Shown one piece after another: positions 8,312 through 15,457 of a stretch of DNA of 21,955 nt. Origin of the DNA: a virus; IMG/VR virus record IMGVR_UViG_3300035179_000071, positions 1-21,955 of that record; one strand, given 5' to 3'. Each line of letters starts with the position of its first letter. Position 1 is the stretch's first letter. Under the pieces are notes generated by a model. That model was not told where the DNA came from and made no database searches. It saw only the letters and a list, made by a program, of their open reading frames with translations. The position numbers and the translations under genes were made by a program.

Positions 8312-8644
8312 TCAATAAACTATCCTGAATTCAAATTCGCATCGAAAAACGCCATCCTCATAAGTGGTCCTGAATGTATTTTGTTCAAATCTTACATTAT
8401 ATTCCATATCATCAAAGATCGATTCAAAGGTAAAACTTTCCGCTGCCCCATATTTGCTGATAATGAAATTCCTATATTCCTGCATCTGTACTTTTGTCAA
8501 TGCCGGACTCTTGATTTTAAATCCCAGCAATATCTTATTGGATACAAGCCTTCTCTGTTCTGTCTTATTAACCGCAGTGCTTATCAAGACAGAAAAGTCG
8601 AGTATTTCTTCTATGCTTTCTCTTTTTAAAGTAAAATCTGCCAT
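8312..8644 (-). CDS. Minor tail protein, lambda gpM-like
   Basis: The 110-residue all-beta protein lies between the tape measure and L, the place of lambda gpM. Its second half, with KYGAAESFTFES and DMEYNVRFEQNTFRTTYEDG, matches the usual M pattern in which a short helix and an E-S-F segment precede three strands ending in an acidic-aromatic strand (FRCEFEFRIVY). It starts one base after the tape measure stop and ends one base before L. Distal tail/M proteins join the tail tube to the tip. Similarity is by position and pattern, so the family is moderately certain. Confidence 0.72.
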   Translation of the reverse strand: MADFTLKRESIEEILDFSVLISTAVNKTEQRRLVSNKILLGFKIKSPALTKVQMQEYRNFIISKYGAAESFTFESIFDDMEYNVRFEQNTFRTTYEDGVFRCEFEFRIVY

Positions 8645-8645
8645 A

Positions 8646-10205
8646 TTAACCTCTCTGTACTACCCTTCTTATTGTCCCGCCGCGCAATGAACTGGCATTG
8701 ATTGTATTTAAAATAACATTCTCCCCTTCTCTTCCGGCCATGGCTGCCGCTACTGCTTCCGGAGTAACCTGATTGACAATAGTAAGTTCTATGGTCCCAT
8801 TTTTGTCAGCATCATATCTGGGAGTAACTTTCTCGCCTTCATGTAGTTTATATATACCGGTAGAAGGCACAGAATCAGTACCTTCTGCAAATCCACCAAG
8901 TCTTATTCCTGCGAAAGCATTGGCTGAAGTCCCAGCAGTTCCGGAAATTACCCCTACTAATTTTTGTACAACCCACAATGTAATTAACCGCGCAATAATA
9001 TCAGCGATTATTTTCATCATGAATTTACCGAAGTCCACGAAGATGTTTTTAGTTCCATTAAGATAATCTCCTATATTCATAAGAAAATCACTTATAGAAG
9101 ATTGCATAAAAGAAGATGTTTGCTGGATTATGTCTCCGGCCATAGCGCCCCAATCGCTTAATTCCGCTATTGTTTTATCTATTGCGTCTTTCCATCCCTC
9201 GGCAAATGTTTTAGAGACTGCCTGCCAGTTCTTTACTCCTACCTCCTGGCTGCCTAAATTCTTAAATAAATCTATCCAGGATTGCGCCTGGGTTTTCATA
9301 TTGTCGAAACCTTCTGAGAAATTACTCTGACCAATTGTCAATACATCAAACGTATTCTTTCCGGCATCGGCTATATTCTTCAGGTTGGTATTCGCTAAAT
9401 CATTATATTGCTGCGCCAGTTTCCATGCACCTGTTGCTAACCCCTCAAGCTGTTCTTTCGCTTTTTTATTCCAGGGCGCGGTCGTTGCAGCTGCAAGTTT
9501 CAATGCTCCAGTTGTAGCGGAAAAAAATGCACCTGTGATAAGATTAATGATATAGAGAATTGAATTCAGGCCTATCTTAGCCATATTAAAAAGGATTTGG
9601 AAAGTGTTCATAACTATATCCCCGACCGCTTTCCACTTAAACATGGCCAAAATAATACCTACAATTGCGATTCTAATGAGAAGCAGTTCAGGATTGAGTA
9701 CCGCGAAAGTGGCAAATGCACCGGCCATTCTTATCACATATCCTATTAGCATAGCTATCTTTAATATAACCATGCTTACGGCACCTCCCAGGGTAAGGAA
9801 AACACCTGTCAGGAGTGCGGTTCGGAGCATAGCTTCTCTAAGCGCCGGAGAAATCGCCTGCCATCTCTGGGCCAAATCAGCAATTGCATTTCCGAATGTG
9901 TGCATTATAGGAAGCAAACTTTCGGCAATAGACACTCTAAGGCCTATAAAAGCATTATTCATTTTCTGCAATTCTACCCGAGCAGAGTTAGAATATTTTT
10001 CCGCACTCTTAAAGGCAAGAATTATAGGAGCAGTGATACTTGCTCCCAGAAAAGTTAAAGCAGATGCCGCACGCGTTAGTTGACGAGTCGTGGAAATTAT
10101 ACTCTGGCCAAAAGTTTCTATTTTTCGAGATGCACTTACAGCAGAAGCTTGAAATCCTGAAGTATCTAAAATAAGTCGGCCAACTATACTTCCCGCATCA
10201 AACAT
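8646..10205 (-). CDS. H: Tail tape measure protein
   Basis: The 519-residue protein begins with a typical tape measure N terminus (MFDAGSIVGRLILDTSGFQASAVSASRKIETFG). It has hydrophobic helices at about 49-66, 128-155 and 160-190, amphipathic and Ala-rich regions, and a C-terminal GGFAEGTDSVPSTGIYKLHEGEKVTPRYD seen in many lambda-type tape measures. It follows the frameshifted chaperone and precedes M and L, the canonical place. GGAGGAG lies just upstream of the ATG at 10205. Using the general rule of about 0.15 nm of tail per residue, the tail would be roughly 75-80 nm, shorter than lambda's. That value is an estimate. Confidence 0.92.
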   Translation of the reverse strand: MFDAGSIVGRLILDTSGFQASAVSASRKIETFGQSIISTTRQLTRAASALTFLGASITAPIILAFKSAEKYSNSARVELQKMNNAFIGLRVSIAESLLPIMHTFGNAIADLAQRWQAISPALREAMLRTALLTGVFLTLGGAVSMVILKIAMLIGYVIRMAGAFATFAVLNPELLLIRIAIVGIILAMFKWKAVGDIVMNTFQILFNMAKIGLNSILYIINLITGAFFSATTGALKLAAATTAPWNKKAKEQLEGLATGAWKLAQQYNDLANTNLKNIADAGKNTFDVLTIGQSNFSEGFDNMKTQAQSWIDLFKNLGSQEVGVKNWQAVSKTFAEGWKDAIDKTIAELSDWGAMAGDIIQQTSSFMQSSISDFLMNIGDYLNGTKNIFVDFGKFMMKIIADIIARLITLWVVQKLVGVISGTAGTSANAFAGIRLGGFAEGTDSVPSTGIYKLHEGEKVTPRYDADKNGTIELTIVNQVTPEAVAAAMAGREGENVILNTINASSLRGGTIRRVVQRG

Positions 10206-10220
10206 TTTGCTCCTCCATCA

Positions 10221-10825
10221 CTACCTTCTCCCTATTTTCTTAAGTTCGCTCCAATTCTCTCTTATTGCTTTATCCTCTCCGAATTCTAATGCGTTAATTT
10301 GATTCTGTAATCCAGTCATTATTTCCTGATAACCACTATCCTGCACCTGCGCTAACCGCGCCGCCTGGATAGCTTTCATTTGACTCTGTATCAGTTTCTT
10401 CTGGGCTTGTCTGAACCAAAATATCAAGTCCCTAACGTCGAGATTCAGGAGTTCGAGATAACTGAACCCTGGAAAGGCAGAAGCAATTACGACTAAGATT
10501 TTGCCTCTGCCTGCAAAGGGTTTTTTATCATGTCAAGCCCTTTGGTTACTTCATTCATAATAAAGTCAAGCACCCTGCCGATAATACGTAAGTCATTTCC
10601 CTGAATCTCCTGAACAGAAACTCCGAGCAAGGTAGCCAATTGCTTAACCGGTATATCCATCGGCATTTGTTCTTTGGGTATATCCTTAGGCGTAAGTTTA
10701 TTGACTTCGTCCAGGATGCCGGTCGTTATTTTCTCGATTTTATACTCCTTATCCCCCAGAATACCGGCCTCGATGATGATTGGTTCGGAAAGTTGCTTGA
10801 CTTCTTCACGTTTTAATGTAGCCAT
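10221..10825 (-). CDS. Tail assembly chaperone GT fusion made by -1 frameshift
   Basis: In lambda-like phages a fraction of ribosomes shift from G into T, giving a GT fusion needed for tail assembly with the tape measure. Here the zero-frame chaperone reads AAA AAC in the heptamer A_AAA_AAC at 10526-10520. A -1 slip continues in a frame open without stops from CCC at 10520 to TAG at 10221-10223. That downstream frame reads SAFPGFSYLELLNLDVRDLIFWF and then a helical, charged T-like part (QAQKKLIQSQMKAIQ). The fused product would be 201 residues: 102 from G, including the slip codons, and 99 new. The only in-frame initiation candidate for a separate downstream gene is TTG at 10427, well inside the conserved-looking part, so a stand-alone gene is unlikely. 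Confidence 0.88.
10493..10825 (-). CDS. Tail assembly chaperone G (zero frame product)
   Basis: This 110-residue acidic-helical protein lies between the tail tube and tape measure, the place of lambda gpG. It contains KEYKIEKITTGILDEVNKL and a C-terminal half with DLRIIGRVLDFIMNEVTKGLDMI, and stops at TAG 10493-10495. The start is taken as ATG at 10825, not the GTG at 10828, because AAGGAGGA sits immediately upstream and leaves a usable spacer only to the ATG. G is made in excess over GT in known systems. The sequence shows the slippery site near its 3' end. Confidence 0.88.
   Translation of the reverse strand: MATLKREEVKQLSEPIIIEAGILGDKEYKIEKITTGILDEVNKLTPKDIPKEQMPMDIPVKQLATLLGVSVQEIQGNDLRIIGRVLDFIMNEVTKGLDMIKNPLQAEAKS
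10520..10526 (-). promoter_or_regulatory. Programmed -1 frameshift slippery heptamer A_AAA_AAC
   Basis: On the minus strand the bases are A AAA AAC, and the zero frame reads AAA AAC as lysine and asparagine in ...DMIKNP. This is a canonical X_XXY_YYZ -1 heptamer. It lies eight codons before the zero-frame stop, and the -1 frame is open for 99 further codons to the tape measure gene. A weak possible stem (TTTGC...GCAAA) lies just downstream, but it is too close and short to claim as a stimulator. Confidence 0.88.
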
Positions 10826-10852
10826 CACTCCTCCTTGATTAAAAGGTAAATG

Positions 10853-11344
10853 TTATCCTATCCTCCACAACTGTTTATTCTCGTCCGGGAAGACCTTGAA
10901 AATACATTTGTAAACCCTCTGGCCTTCGCTGTTATAAACAACTTCCAAATCCACTTTCGGATACGCTTTATGAATCGTAAGCCACTCAGTCGGGTCGGTA
11001 GAAACAATATTATTGACTATGGGCTTTAAGATTAACTGCTTAGCATTCTCCAAAAGCGAAATCCCTACCGCTACTCCTACCCTTAAGGCCTTACCGGTAT
11101 AAGTAGAATTACCTATAACCTTGGACAATTGCCCCAAACTTGAACGAGTTAAAGGCACCTCAACTTCACAGGAATACCCCACCTTAATCTCGTCAATTGC
11201 CGATACCCCTGACTGATCCTCTTTTACAGGAGTACTTTCTTCAGTGTGTCTGAAAATGACACCCCCCATTGTTGACCCTAAATCTTCCCCTCCACCATCA
11301 CCGAAGATTACTGCACATGGTCCCAAATCACCGAGCGGATTCAT
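10853..11344 (-). CDS. Major tail tube protein
   Basis: The 163-residue protein occupies the lambda gpV position, between the tail terminator and the G chaperone. It starts with NPLGDLGPCAVIFGDG and has beta-rich sections such as KVGYSCEVEVPLTRSS and PKVDLEVVYNSEGQRVYKCIFKVFPDE, typical of tube proteins, which are small beta sandwiches. The ATG at 11344 is preceded by AAAGGAGGAATAA, the strongest site in this stretch and consistent with a highly expressed protein. It starts 18 bases after the terminator gene's stop. Gene order and size are the main evidence. Confidence 0.8.
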   Translation of the reverse strand: MNPLGDLGPCAVIFGDGGGEDLGSTMGGVIFRHTEESTPVKEDQSGVSAIDEIKVGYSCEVEVPLTRSSLGQLSKVIGNSTYTGKALRVGVAVGISLLENAKQLILKPIVNNIVSTDPTEWLTIHKAYPKVDLEVVYNSEGQRVYKCIFKVFPDENKQLWRIG

Positions 11345-11362
11345 TTATTCCTCCTTTTTTTG

Positions 11363-11758
11363 TTATACGTTTTGAACACGTATTATGAAATTGGTTGATA
11401 TATTAAAAAGCCCCTTCTCGTCTTTGTCTAAACTCTGTGGGGCTGTTATTGCCTCGGCGGTGCTAACGTAATAGGCCAAAGCATCAATCACTGGTAAAGT
11501 TACTCCTGAAATCCCATGCAGGCAGTCATAAACCTTTTTAGCATTTGCCGAAGCCACCCAATAATCCGTCGCCCTGGACAGAACCTGGATGCTTTTTTCC
11601 ACCTGATCCACCAGATAGAAGTTAGGCGCTCCGCCTGTCTCGCGAATAATGACCACATCATTTTGCGCTGTTGCAGGAGCGAAGGCGGCGAAGAGATTCG
11701 TGCCAATGGTGAAACCGGTGGTATTATTTTTTATATATTGGGTAATTTGTTTAAGCAT
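11363..11758 (-). CDS. Tail terminator protein
   Basis: Starting at the ATG at 11758, the protein has 131 residues: MLKQITQYIKNNTTGFTIGTNLFAAF, then a beta region with NDVVIIRETGG, and a helix with ANAKKVYDCLHG. This pattern matches the tail terminator (lambda gpU/minor capsid type) family, which caps the top of the tail tube and sits just before the tube gene. The start was chosen because GAGGGTGGAG lies directly upstream; a longer reading from 11803 would extend far into the previous gene. It overlaps the tail completion gene by 8 bases. Confidence 0.75.
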   Translation of the reverse strand: MLKQITQYIKNNTTGFTIGTNLFAAFAPATAQNDVVIIRETGGAPNFYLVDQVEKSIQVLSRATDYWVASANAKKVYDCLHGISGVTLPVIDALAYYVSTAEAITAPQSLDKDEKGLFNISTNFIIRVQNV

Positions 11759-12209
11759 CTCCACCCTCTCTGATCGTATTGGCAATATCAGCCATATAAA
11801 CACTACGCTTAGAAATCATTTTACTTTCCAGATATTTCGGGCCGCTGGAAGGTTCTGAAAAATGATACCCCACAGACTCATGTAATTTTGCAGCATAGCT
11901 TGTATTAAAACCTATCAATCCTACGAAGTTACCAGCCATGATGTTCTCTATATAACTTTTTATGGCCTTGCCTGCCCTAGCCATCGGAAGGCTTGTGCTA
12001 TCGGCCACAAACTTATTCTGAACGAATATACTGGCGGATCCGCGCAGCCAACCTTCTTTCAACGGCACCGTAGGTACTTCCATTACGCAATCGTTCATCA
12101 AGTCAAGCATTGCCCTGCCTAATCCTTTTTTAACGAGTGCCGGAATAGCGGTCTTGATTATGTTGCCGAATTTCTTGTTAAAGTCTGAAGCGTCGAATAC
12201 AATTTCCAT
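11751..12209 (-). CDS. Tail completion / HK97 gp10-like protein
   Basis: The 152-residue protein contains VPLKEGWLRGSASIFV and a later VGLIGFNTSYAAKLHE followed by GPKYLESKM. This is the usual pattern of HK97 gp10-like proteins at the head-tail junction: an acidic-basic helix, a W-L-R-G-S strand, then G-x-N-x-x-Y-A-x-x-x-H-E and a G-x-K-Y-L-E segment. It comes right after the putative metallopeptidase gene, whose TAA stop touches its ATG. AGGAG lies about 8 bases upstream. It precedes the tail terminator, the usual order in this module. Confidence 0.82.
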   Translation of the reverse strand: MEIVFDASDFNKKFGNIIKTAIPALVKKGLGRAMLDLMNDCVMEVPTVPLKEGWLRGSASIFVQNKFVADSTSLPMARAGKAIKSYIENIMAGNFVGLIGFNTSYAAKLHESVGYHFSEPSSGPKYLESKMISKRSVYMADIANTIREGGDA

Positions 12210-12608
12210 TTACTTAAAACTCCTCTTAAGAATTAAATTACTAAATATTTCATCCGCCAAGAAGCCTATTGAGTAAGCAAATGCCTCGTCGCTGTCGTCT
12301 GTTAATTTAATACCACGACTTCGCAGAGTGTAACTAATAGCGTGAAAGCACTCGTGGACAATATCTCTTTTACAATTTGCCCAGATATAACAAACCTCTG
12401 TATTGCTATGATGAATAAATACATTGAACCCGCCGCCAGTTTCTTTATCTTTCGGCTCAATTTTACATTTAAGCTCTTTTAAGCATATATCCCTATACTC
12501 TTTATGGGTTTTTGCTGGGATAAAATAATAATTCTGACGATAGGTAAAATCATAAATATGCAGTATGTTGCCCACCCACTTAGAGATATATTTTTCTTTT
12601 TTCATCAT
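12210..12608 (-). CDS. Putative HExxH zinc metallopeptidase in the head-tail module
   Basis: The 132-residue protein has IVHECFHAISYTL with the HExxH zinc motif at His85-Glu86-His89, and a downstream Glu108 in DSDEAFAYSIGFL that could be the third ligand, as in gluzincins. The N-terminal half is beta-strand rich (YYFIPAKTHKEYR, GGFNVFIHHSN). It has no signal peptide. The ATGA overlap with the upstream head closure gene and the absence of a good ribosome site suggest translational coupling. Similar small HExxH proteins occur in phage structural modules, but the role is unknown. A head maturation protease is less likely because such proteases are usually encoded upstream of the capsid gene. Activity cannot be shown here; a structural zinc site is possible. 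Confidence 0.62.
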   Translation of the reverse strand: MMKKEKYISKWVGNILHIYDFTYRQNYYFIPAKTHKEYRDICLKELKCKIEPKDKETGGGFNVFIHHSNTEVCYIWANCKRDIVHECFHAISYTLRSRGIKLTDDSDEAFAYSIGFLADEIFSNLILKRSFK

Positions 12609-12895
12609 GCTAAATAAATTAATAGATATCGGTTGCTAAAATCCTTCTTCAACTCTATGACCAGAATCGAATACGTTACGCCGTTATAAACTACCTTGTC
12701 CTGATGCCCCAGAATCATCACCGGCAGCATTATATTTGCGCTTGAAACAACCTGATCACCGGCAATATTGCGAACGAGCTTGGTTGCAAATATGAATCTA
12801 CCTTTAACTGATACATTAGTTGGTATCGCACCACCCCAAGTGCCGTAGACTATCTTCTGGATAGTAATATCATCTGTAAAATAGGCGTTTATCAT
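12605..12895 (-). CDS. Head closure / head-tail joining-like protein
   Basis: The 96-residue protein is beta-strand rich (DDITIQKIVYGTWGG, VKGRFIFATKLVRN, NIMLPVMILGHQDKVVYNGVTYSILVIEL). This fits the small head closure or head-tail joining proteins that seal the portal before tail attachment. It overlaps the gpF-like gene by ATGA and the metallopeptidase gene by ATGA, and lies before the gp10-like gene, where these proteins are usual. There is no single diagnostic motif, so the call is from size, fold pattern and place. Confidence 0.62.
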   Translation of the reverse strand: MINAYFTDDITIQKIVYGTWGGAIPTNVSVKGRFIFATKLVRNIAGDQVVSSANIMLPVMILGHQDKVVYNGVTYSILVIELKKDFSNRYLLIYLA

Positions 12896-13833
12896 ATCGT
12901 AGCCATAAGTTCTTCAAATCTGCTGAATGAAGGAACTGCTATACTCGGTGCATTACTTAATTTAATAACTTCATCCATATATCCGCGCGATTCTAAATTC
13001 GTTTTTGTTATAGGCATTAAAACACAGAGGCAATTTGGGTGATAAGGAGGACTTTCTACTAACTGTGGAAAATTATCATCCGCTCCACTTATAGAGAATA
13101 CGCGTCCTGCATGCTGTTGACAGAATTCACAAGCACCAGAATGAACATCAATTTGTACGAGGTCTACACCATATCTAAGCGCCGTATTGATAGTTCCATG
13201 CGAGGTCGCCTCGCGCGTGCGTGTGCGTGCGAGAAGCTCTGCGTATTTCGAGGGTTGATAGTTTCGGCCATTGATTACCAAAAACCTTTCCTCGCCCAGT
13301 TGCGTCCTCAATCCCTGGAGAATCTTATCTGAAACTGTCCTGCGCGCCTCGCCCTGGATAAGTCCTTCGGCTATCATCCTGCTGATTTCTTTATCCTGCA
13401 ACAAAGTCTGCTGGGTTTGCGTGATTATTCGATTAAAAAACTTCTTCATTCCCTCATTAGCCATAATTAACTCTGTCGATACGCTCTGGACAAGGGCATT
13501 TATGGCCGTAGTATGTATCTGGGCATCATAAGCCACGAATCTCGTTATATTAAGGGCCCTGAGCCTCTCTGCTGCTAAATCTATGCCTTGTTCATAGGCG
13601 TATGGCAATGCATCCTTGGCCCATTTATAGACTCCATTGTTTAACTGAGCGACTATGATATCTACCTGCTTGAGCAATTGCTGCGCCCGGACCATCTGGA
13701 AATCGGTTAAATCTACTTGCTTTAATTGCGCAACCAGATTCTTCTGCGCAGCGCTATAAATGGCCCGCAGCTGGTCAATTTGCTGGCGCAAGTACATCTC
13801 TTTTGCTAATGGACTTAATTCTCTAAATGCCAT
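12892..13833 (-). CDS. Head morphogenesis protein, Mu gpF / SPP1 gp7 family
   Basis: The 313-residue protein has a helical N-terminal part (1-200, many Gln/Ala) and then the family motif: RTREATSHGTINTALRYGVD, DVHSGACEFCQQHAGRVFSI and SPPYHPNCLC. Cys235, Cys238, His265, Cys268 and Cys270 form the conserved putative metal-binding cluster of Mu gpF/SPP1 gp7 proteins, which are minor head components. AGAGGA lies upstream of the ATG at 13833. It overlaps the epimerase gene by 19 bases. In most phages this gene is upstream of the capsid gene next to portal; here it lies downstream of the capsid and after a connector gene, which is unusual. Confidence 0.85.
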   Translation of the reverse strand: MAFRELSPLAKEMYLRQQIDQLRAIYSAAQKNLVAQLKQVDLTDFQMVRAQQLLKQVDIIVAQLNNGVYKWAKDALPYAYEQGIDLAAERLRALNITRFVAYDAQIHTTAINALVQSVSTELIMANEGMKKFFNRIITQTQQTLLQDKEISRMIAEGLIQGEARRTVSDKILQGLRTQLGEERFLVINGRNYQPSKYAELLARTRTREATSHGTINTALRYGVDLVQIDVHSGACEFCQQHAGRVFSISGADDNFPQLVESPPYHPNCLCVLMPITKTNLESRGYMDEVIKLSNAPSIAVPSFSRFEELMATI

Positions 13834-14726
13834 TTAACCGTCCTCTTCAGTCCTTCCTCAAAACTTATTTTTGGTTTCCAATTTAATTCAACAATGGCTT
13901 TGGATATCCCTGCGTGTGATTTTCTTATATCCCCTTTTCTGGCAGGAGCATATTCGGGCCTAATTTCTTTGCCCATAATGATATTTAAAGCTCTATATAA
14001 TTGATTGATAGATTTCGGTTTTCCGTTGCCTATGTTATAAACTCCGTTACCGTGATACATTGCCTGTATATTGGCACTAACGACATCATCGATATAGGTA
14101 AAGTCTCTTTTCTGTTCTCCGTCCCCAAAGATAATAGGATTATCATTGTTCTTAATTTTAGTGATAAATTTAGGGATAACTGCGGAATATTCATCGTCTA
14201 ATGCCTGTCTTATTCCGAATACATTAAAATATCTTAAACAAACAATCGGCATTTCTTTTGAACTGAACATGGCGGCGATATGTTCGGTGCTTAATTTACT
14301 GTCGGCATAAGGGGATATCGGATTTGTGGCCATACTTTCCTTCACAGGAAATAATGATTGTTCTCCATAAACTGAACTTGAAGAAGCCAAAACTATTTTT
14401 TTAACTCCACTTTCTTTGGCAGCAAGAATTAGATTCAAAGTCCCGATGACATTAACCTCGTAAAATTCTTTCGGATTAAGGAAAGATTTCGGTACGGTTC
14501 GAAGTGCTGCTTGATGCAAAATACAATCTACCCCCTTAAGAAAAGACGCATCAATGCTTCGTATATCTTTAATATATAATTGAACTTTATCTTTAAATCC
14601 GGCGATATTGGCTTCCTTTCCGGAACTAAGATTATCCACGATAATAACTTCATGCCCGAGGTTGACAAGTTTCTCTGCTATATTTGACCCTATAAAACCG
14701 CATCCACCGGTAAGCAATATCTTCAT
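13815..14726 (-). CDS. NAD-dependent UDP-sugar 4-epimerase-like (extended SDR)
   Basis: The 303-residue protein is an extended short-chain dehydrogenase. It shows TGGCGFIGSN (residues 6-15), the NAD-binding G-x-x-G-x-x-G pattern, and D31 after the second strand. The catalytic set is S-S-S-S-V-Y-G (115-121) with Tyr140 and Lys144 in YADSK. The remaining blocks (RYFNVFG; GDGEQKRDFTYIDDV; YNIGNGK) match UDP-glucose / UDP-N-acetylglucosamine 4-epimerases. The expected reaction interconverts UDP-glucose and UDP-galactose, or the N-acetyl forms; which one cannot be told. It starts as ATGA after the 53-residue ORF and is separated from the other sugar genes by three small head-region genes. It probably supplies activated sugar to the glycosyltransferases. 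Confidence 0.88.
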   Translation of the reverse strand: MKILLTGGCGFIGSNIAEKLVNLGHEVIIVDNLSSGKEANIAGFKDKVQLYIKDIRSIDASFLKGVDCILHQAALRTVPKSFLNPKEFYEVNVIGTLNLILAAKESGVKKIVLASSSSVYGEQSLFPVKESMATNPISPYADSKLSTEHIAAMFSSKEMPIVCLRYFNVFGIRQALDDEYSAVIPKFITKIKNNDNPIIFGDGEQKRDFTYIDDVVSANIQAMYHGNGVYNIGNGKPKSINQLYRALNIIMGKEIRPEYAPARKGDIRKSHAGISKAIVELNWKPKISFEEGLKRTVKWHLEN

Positions 14727-14884
14727 TCCTGTTTATCCTTGGCACTTCGCCATTTAGAGAAACACATGGCTATGATGCTATCTTTACTTTGACCGGTATC
14801 TTCGTTTTCGACATAAGCGATGCACCTTGAAACAAAACCATCCCGGTCATTCTTTTTTAATTCTTCTGTCGTAGGTTCCGGCAT
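14723..14884 (-). CDS. 53-residue conserved-type phage ORF
   Basis: The ATG at 14884 is preceded by AGAGGAGATGGTAAG and starts one base after the previous stop. The 53 residues (MPEPTTEELKKNDRDGFVSR...) contain DRDGFVSRCIAYVENED and IIAMCFSKWRSAK. The pattern D-x-F-x-x-R-C followed about 20 residues later by A-x-C-[FY]-x-x-W is often seen in small phage head-region proteins and at the ends of phage head proteins, from memory. The two cysteines (21 and 41) and the final Trp are the notable residues. It ends as ATGA with the epimerase. Function is not known. Confidence 0.65.
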   Translation of the reverse strand: MPEPTTEELKKNDRDGFVSRCIAYVENEDTGQSKDSIIAMCFSKWRSAKDKQE

Positions 14885-14885
14885 C

Positions 14886-15035
14886 TTACCATCTCCTCTT
14901 GAATAGAATATTGAACCCCAGAATCAATCTGTTCCAAATTCCTAATGATTTTGTCCAGTCCTTAAATTCCGAGGCGATCTTCTGTTCCAACTTCTTTACT
15001 TCGCGCCTTACTTTTTTGGCTGTCTTAGGGTTCAT
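14886..15035 (-). CDS. 49-residue basic ORF
   Basis: The ATG at 15035 overlaps the connector-like gene's stop (ATGA). The protein has 49 residues, MNPKTAKKVRREVKKLEQ..., very basic in its first half, with a hydrophobic-aromatic C-terminal helix (LGIWNRLILGFNILFKRRW). It looks like an amphipathic peptide rather than a folded enzyme. It is too short to assign a family. It is supported by its tight fit between two genes and the next gene's good ribosome site inside its end (AAGAGGAG). Confidence 0.58.
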   Translation of the reverse strand: MNPKTAKKVRREVKKLEQKIASEFKDWTKSLGIWNRLILGFNILFKRRW

Positions 15036-15457
15036 ACAATCTCATTTTCATCACGTTCAATTGCGACTATCTGTATGTCAGAATCTATTAAATATTCCTT
15101 AAGCATTTGTTTTACCAAGGGTGGTATAGGTATCCCATCGATTTCTTTGCCATAAGTCTCCTGGACAATGCCGGCCTGACTCACGCCCTGCGCCTGAAGG
15201 CCCATGCGCGCGTCCATATCAGTTCCATGCTGCAGAAGGAATAATGCCATTTCGCATTGGGCCTGCTCCATATTGACGCTAATCTCAGAAGGTATCTCGA
15301 ACAGTCCGCTGTTCACCAGCATATTGTAAGCGGTAACCAACGCGGCTTCTTTGGCGATTGCGGTATGCCAGAACATTGAAGCATTTAGTCTAGTGGCCAT
15401 ATAAAGTTCTGCGTCTGCCAGCGAAATCCAGGTATTAGTATTCAAGGTTAATGACAT
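15032..15457 (-). CDS. Head-tail connector-like protein (DnaT-like phage family)
   Basis: The 141-residue protein starts MSLTLNTNTWISLADAELYMATRL and goes on with KEAALVTAYNMLVNSG. This matches a well-known family of phage head-tail connector-like proteins (some annotated as 'DnaT-like'), with the N-T-x-T-x-x-S/T-L-A-x-A start and the later A-A-L-x-x-A block. The clear site AGGAGAG lies upstream of the ATG at 15457, and the start overlaps the methyltransferase gene by 23 bases. It would act at the portal-tail interface. The annotated name DnaT-like is by similarity only. Confidence 0.75.
   Translation of the reverse strand: MSLTLNTNTWISLADAELYMATRLNASMFWHTAIAKEAALVTAYNMLVNSGLFEIPSEISVNMEQAQCEMALFLLQHGTDMDARMGLQAQGVSQAGIVQETYGKEIDGIPIPPLVKQMLKEYLIDSDIQIVAIERDENEIV

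Noticed and set aside
9604-10083. Plus-strand frame of 159 residues opposite the tape measure gene
   Set aside because: It is antisense to a clear tape measure protein and shows no protein pattern.
10221-10427. Stand-alone small gene starting at TTG 10427
   Set aside because: The reading frame continues upstream through the -1 frame to the slippery heptamer and has conserved-looking sequence before 10427, so it is better read as the frameshifted part of the GT chaperone.
10498-10517. Stem-loop just downstream of the slippery site as frameshift stimulator
   Set aside because: Only five base pairs, two bases after the heptamer; too weak and too close to claim.
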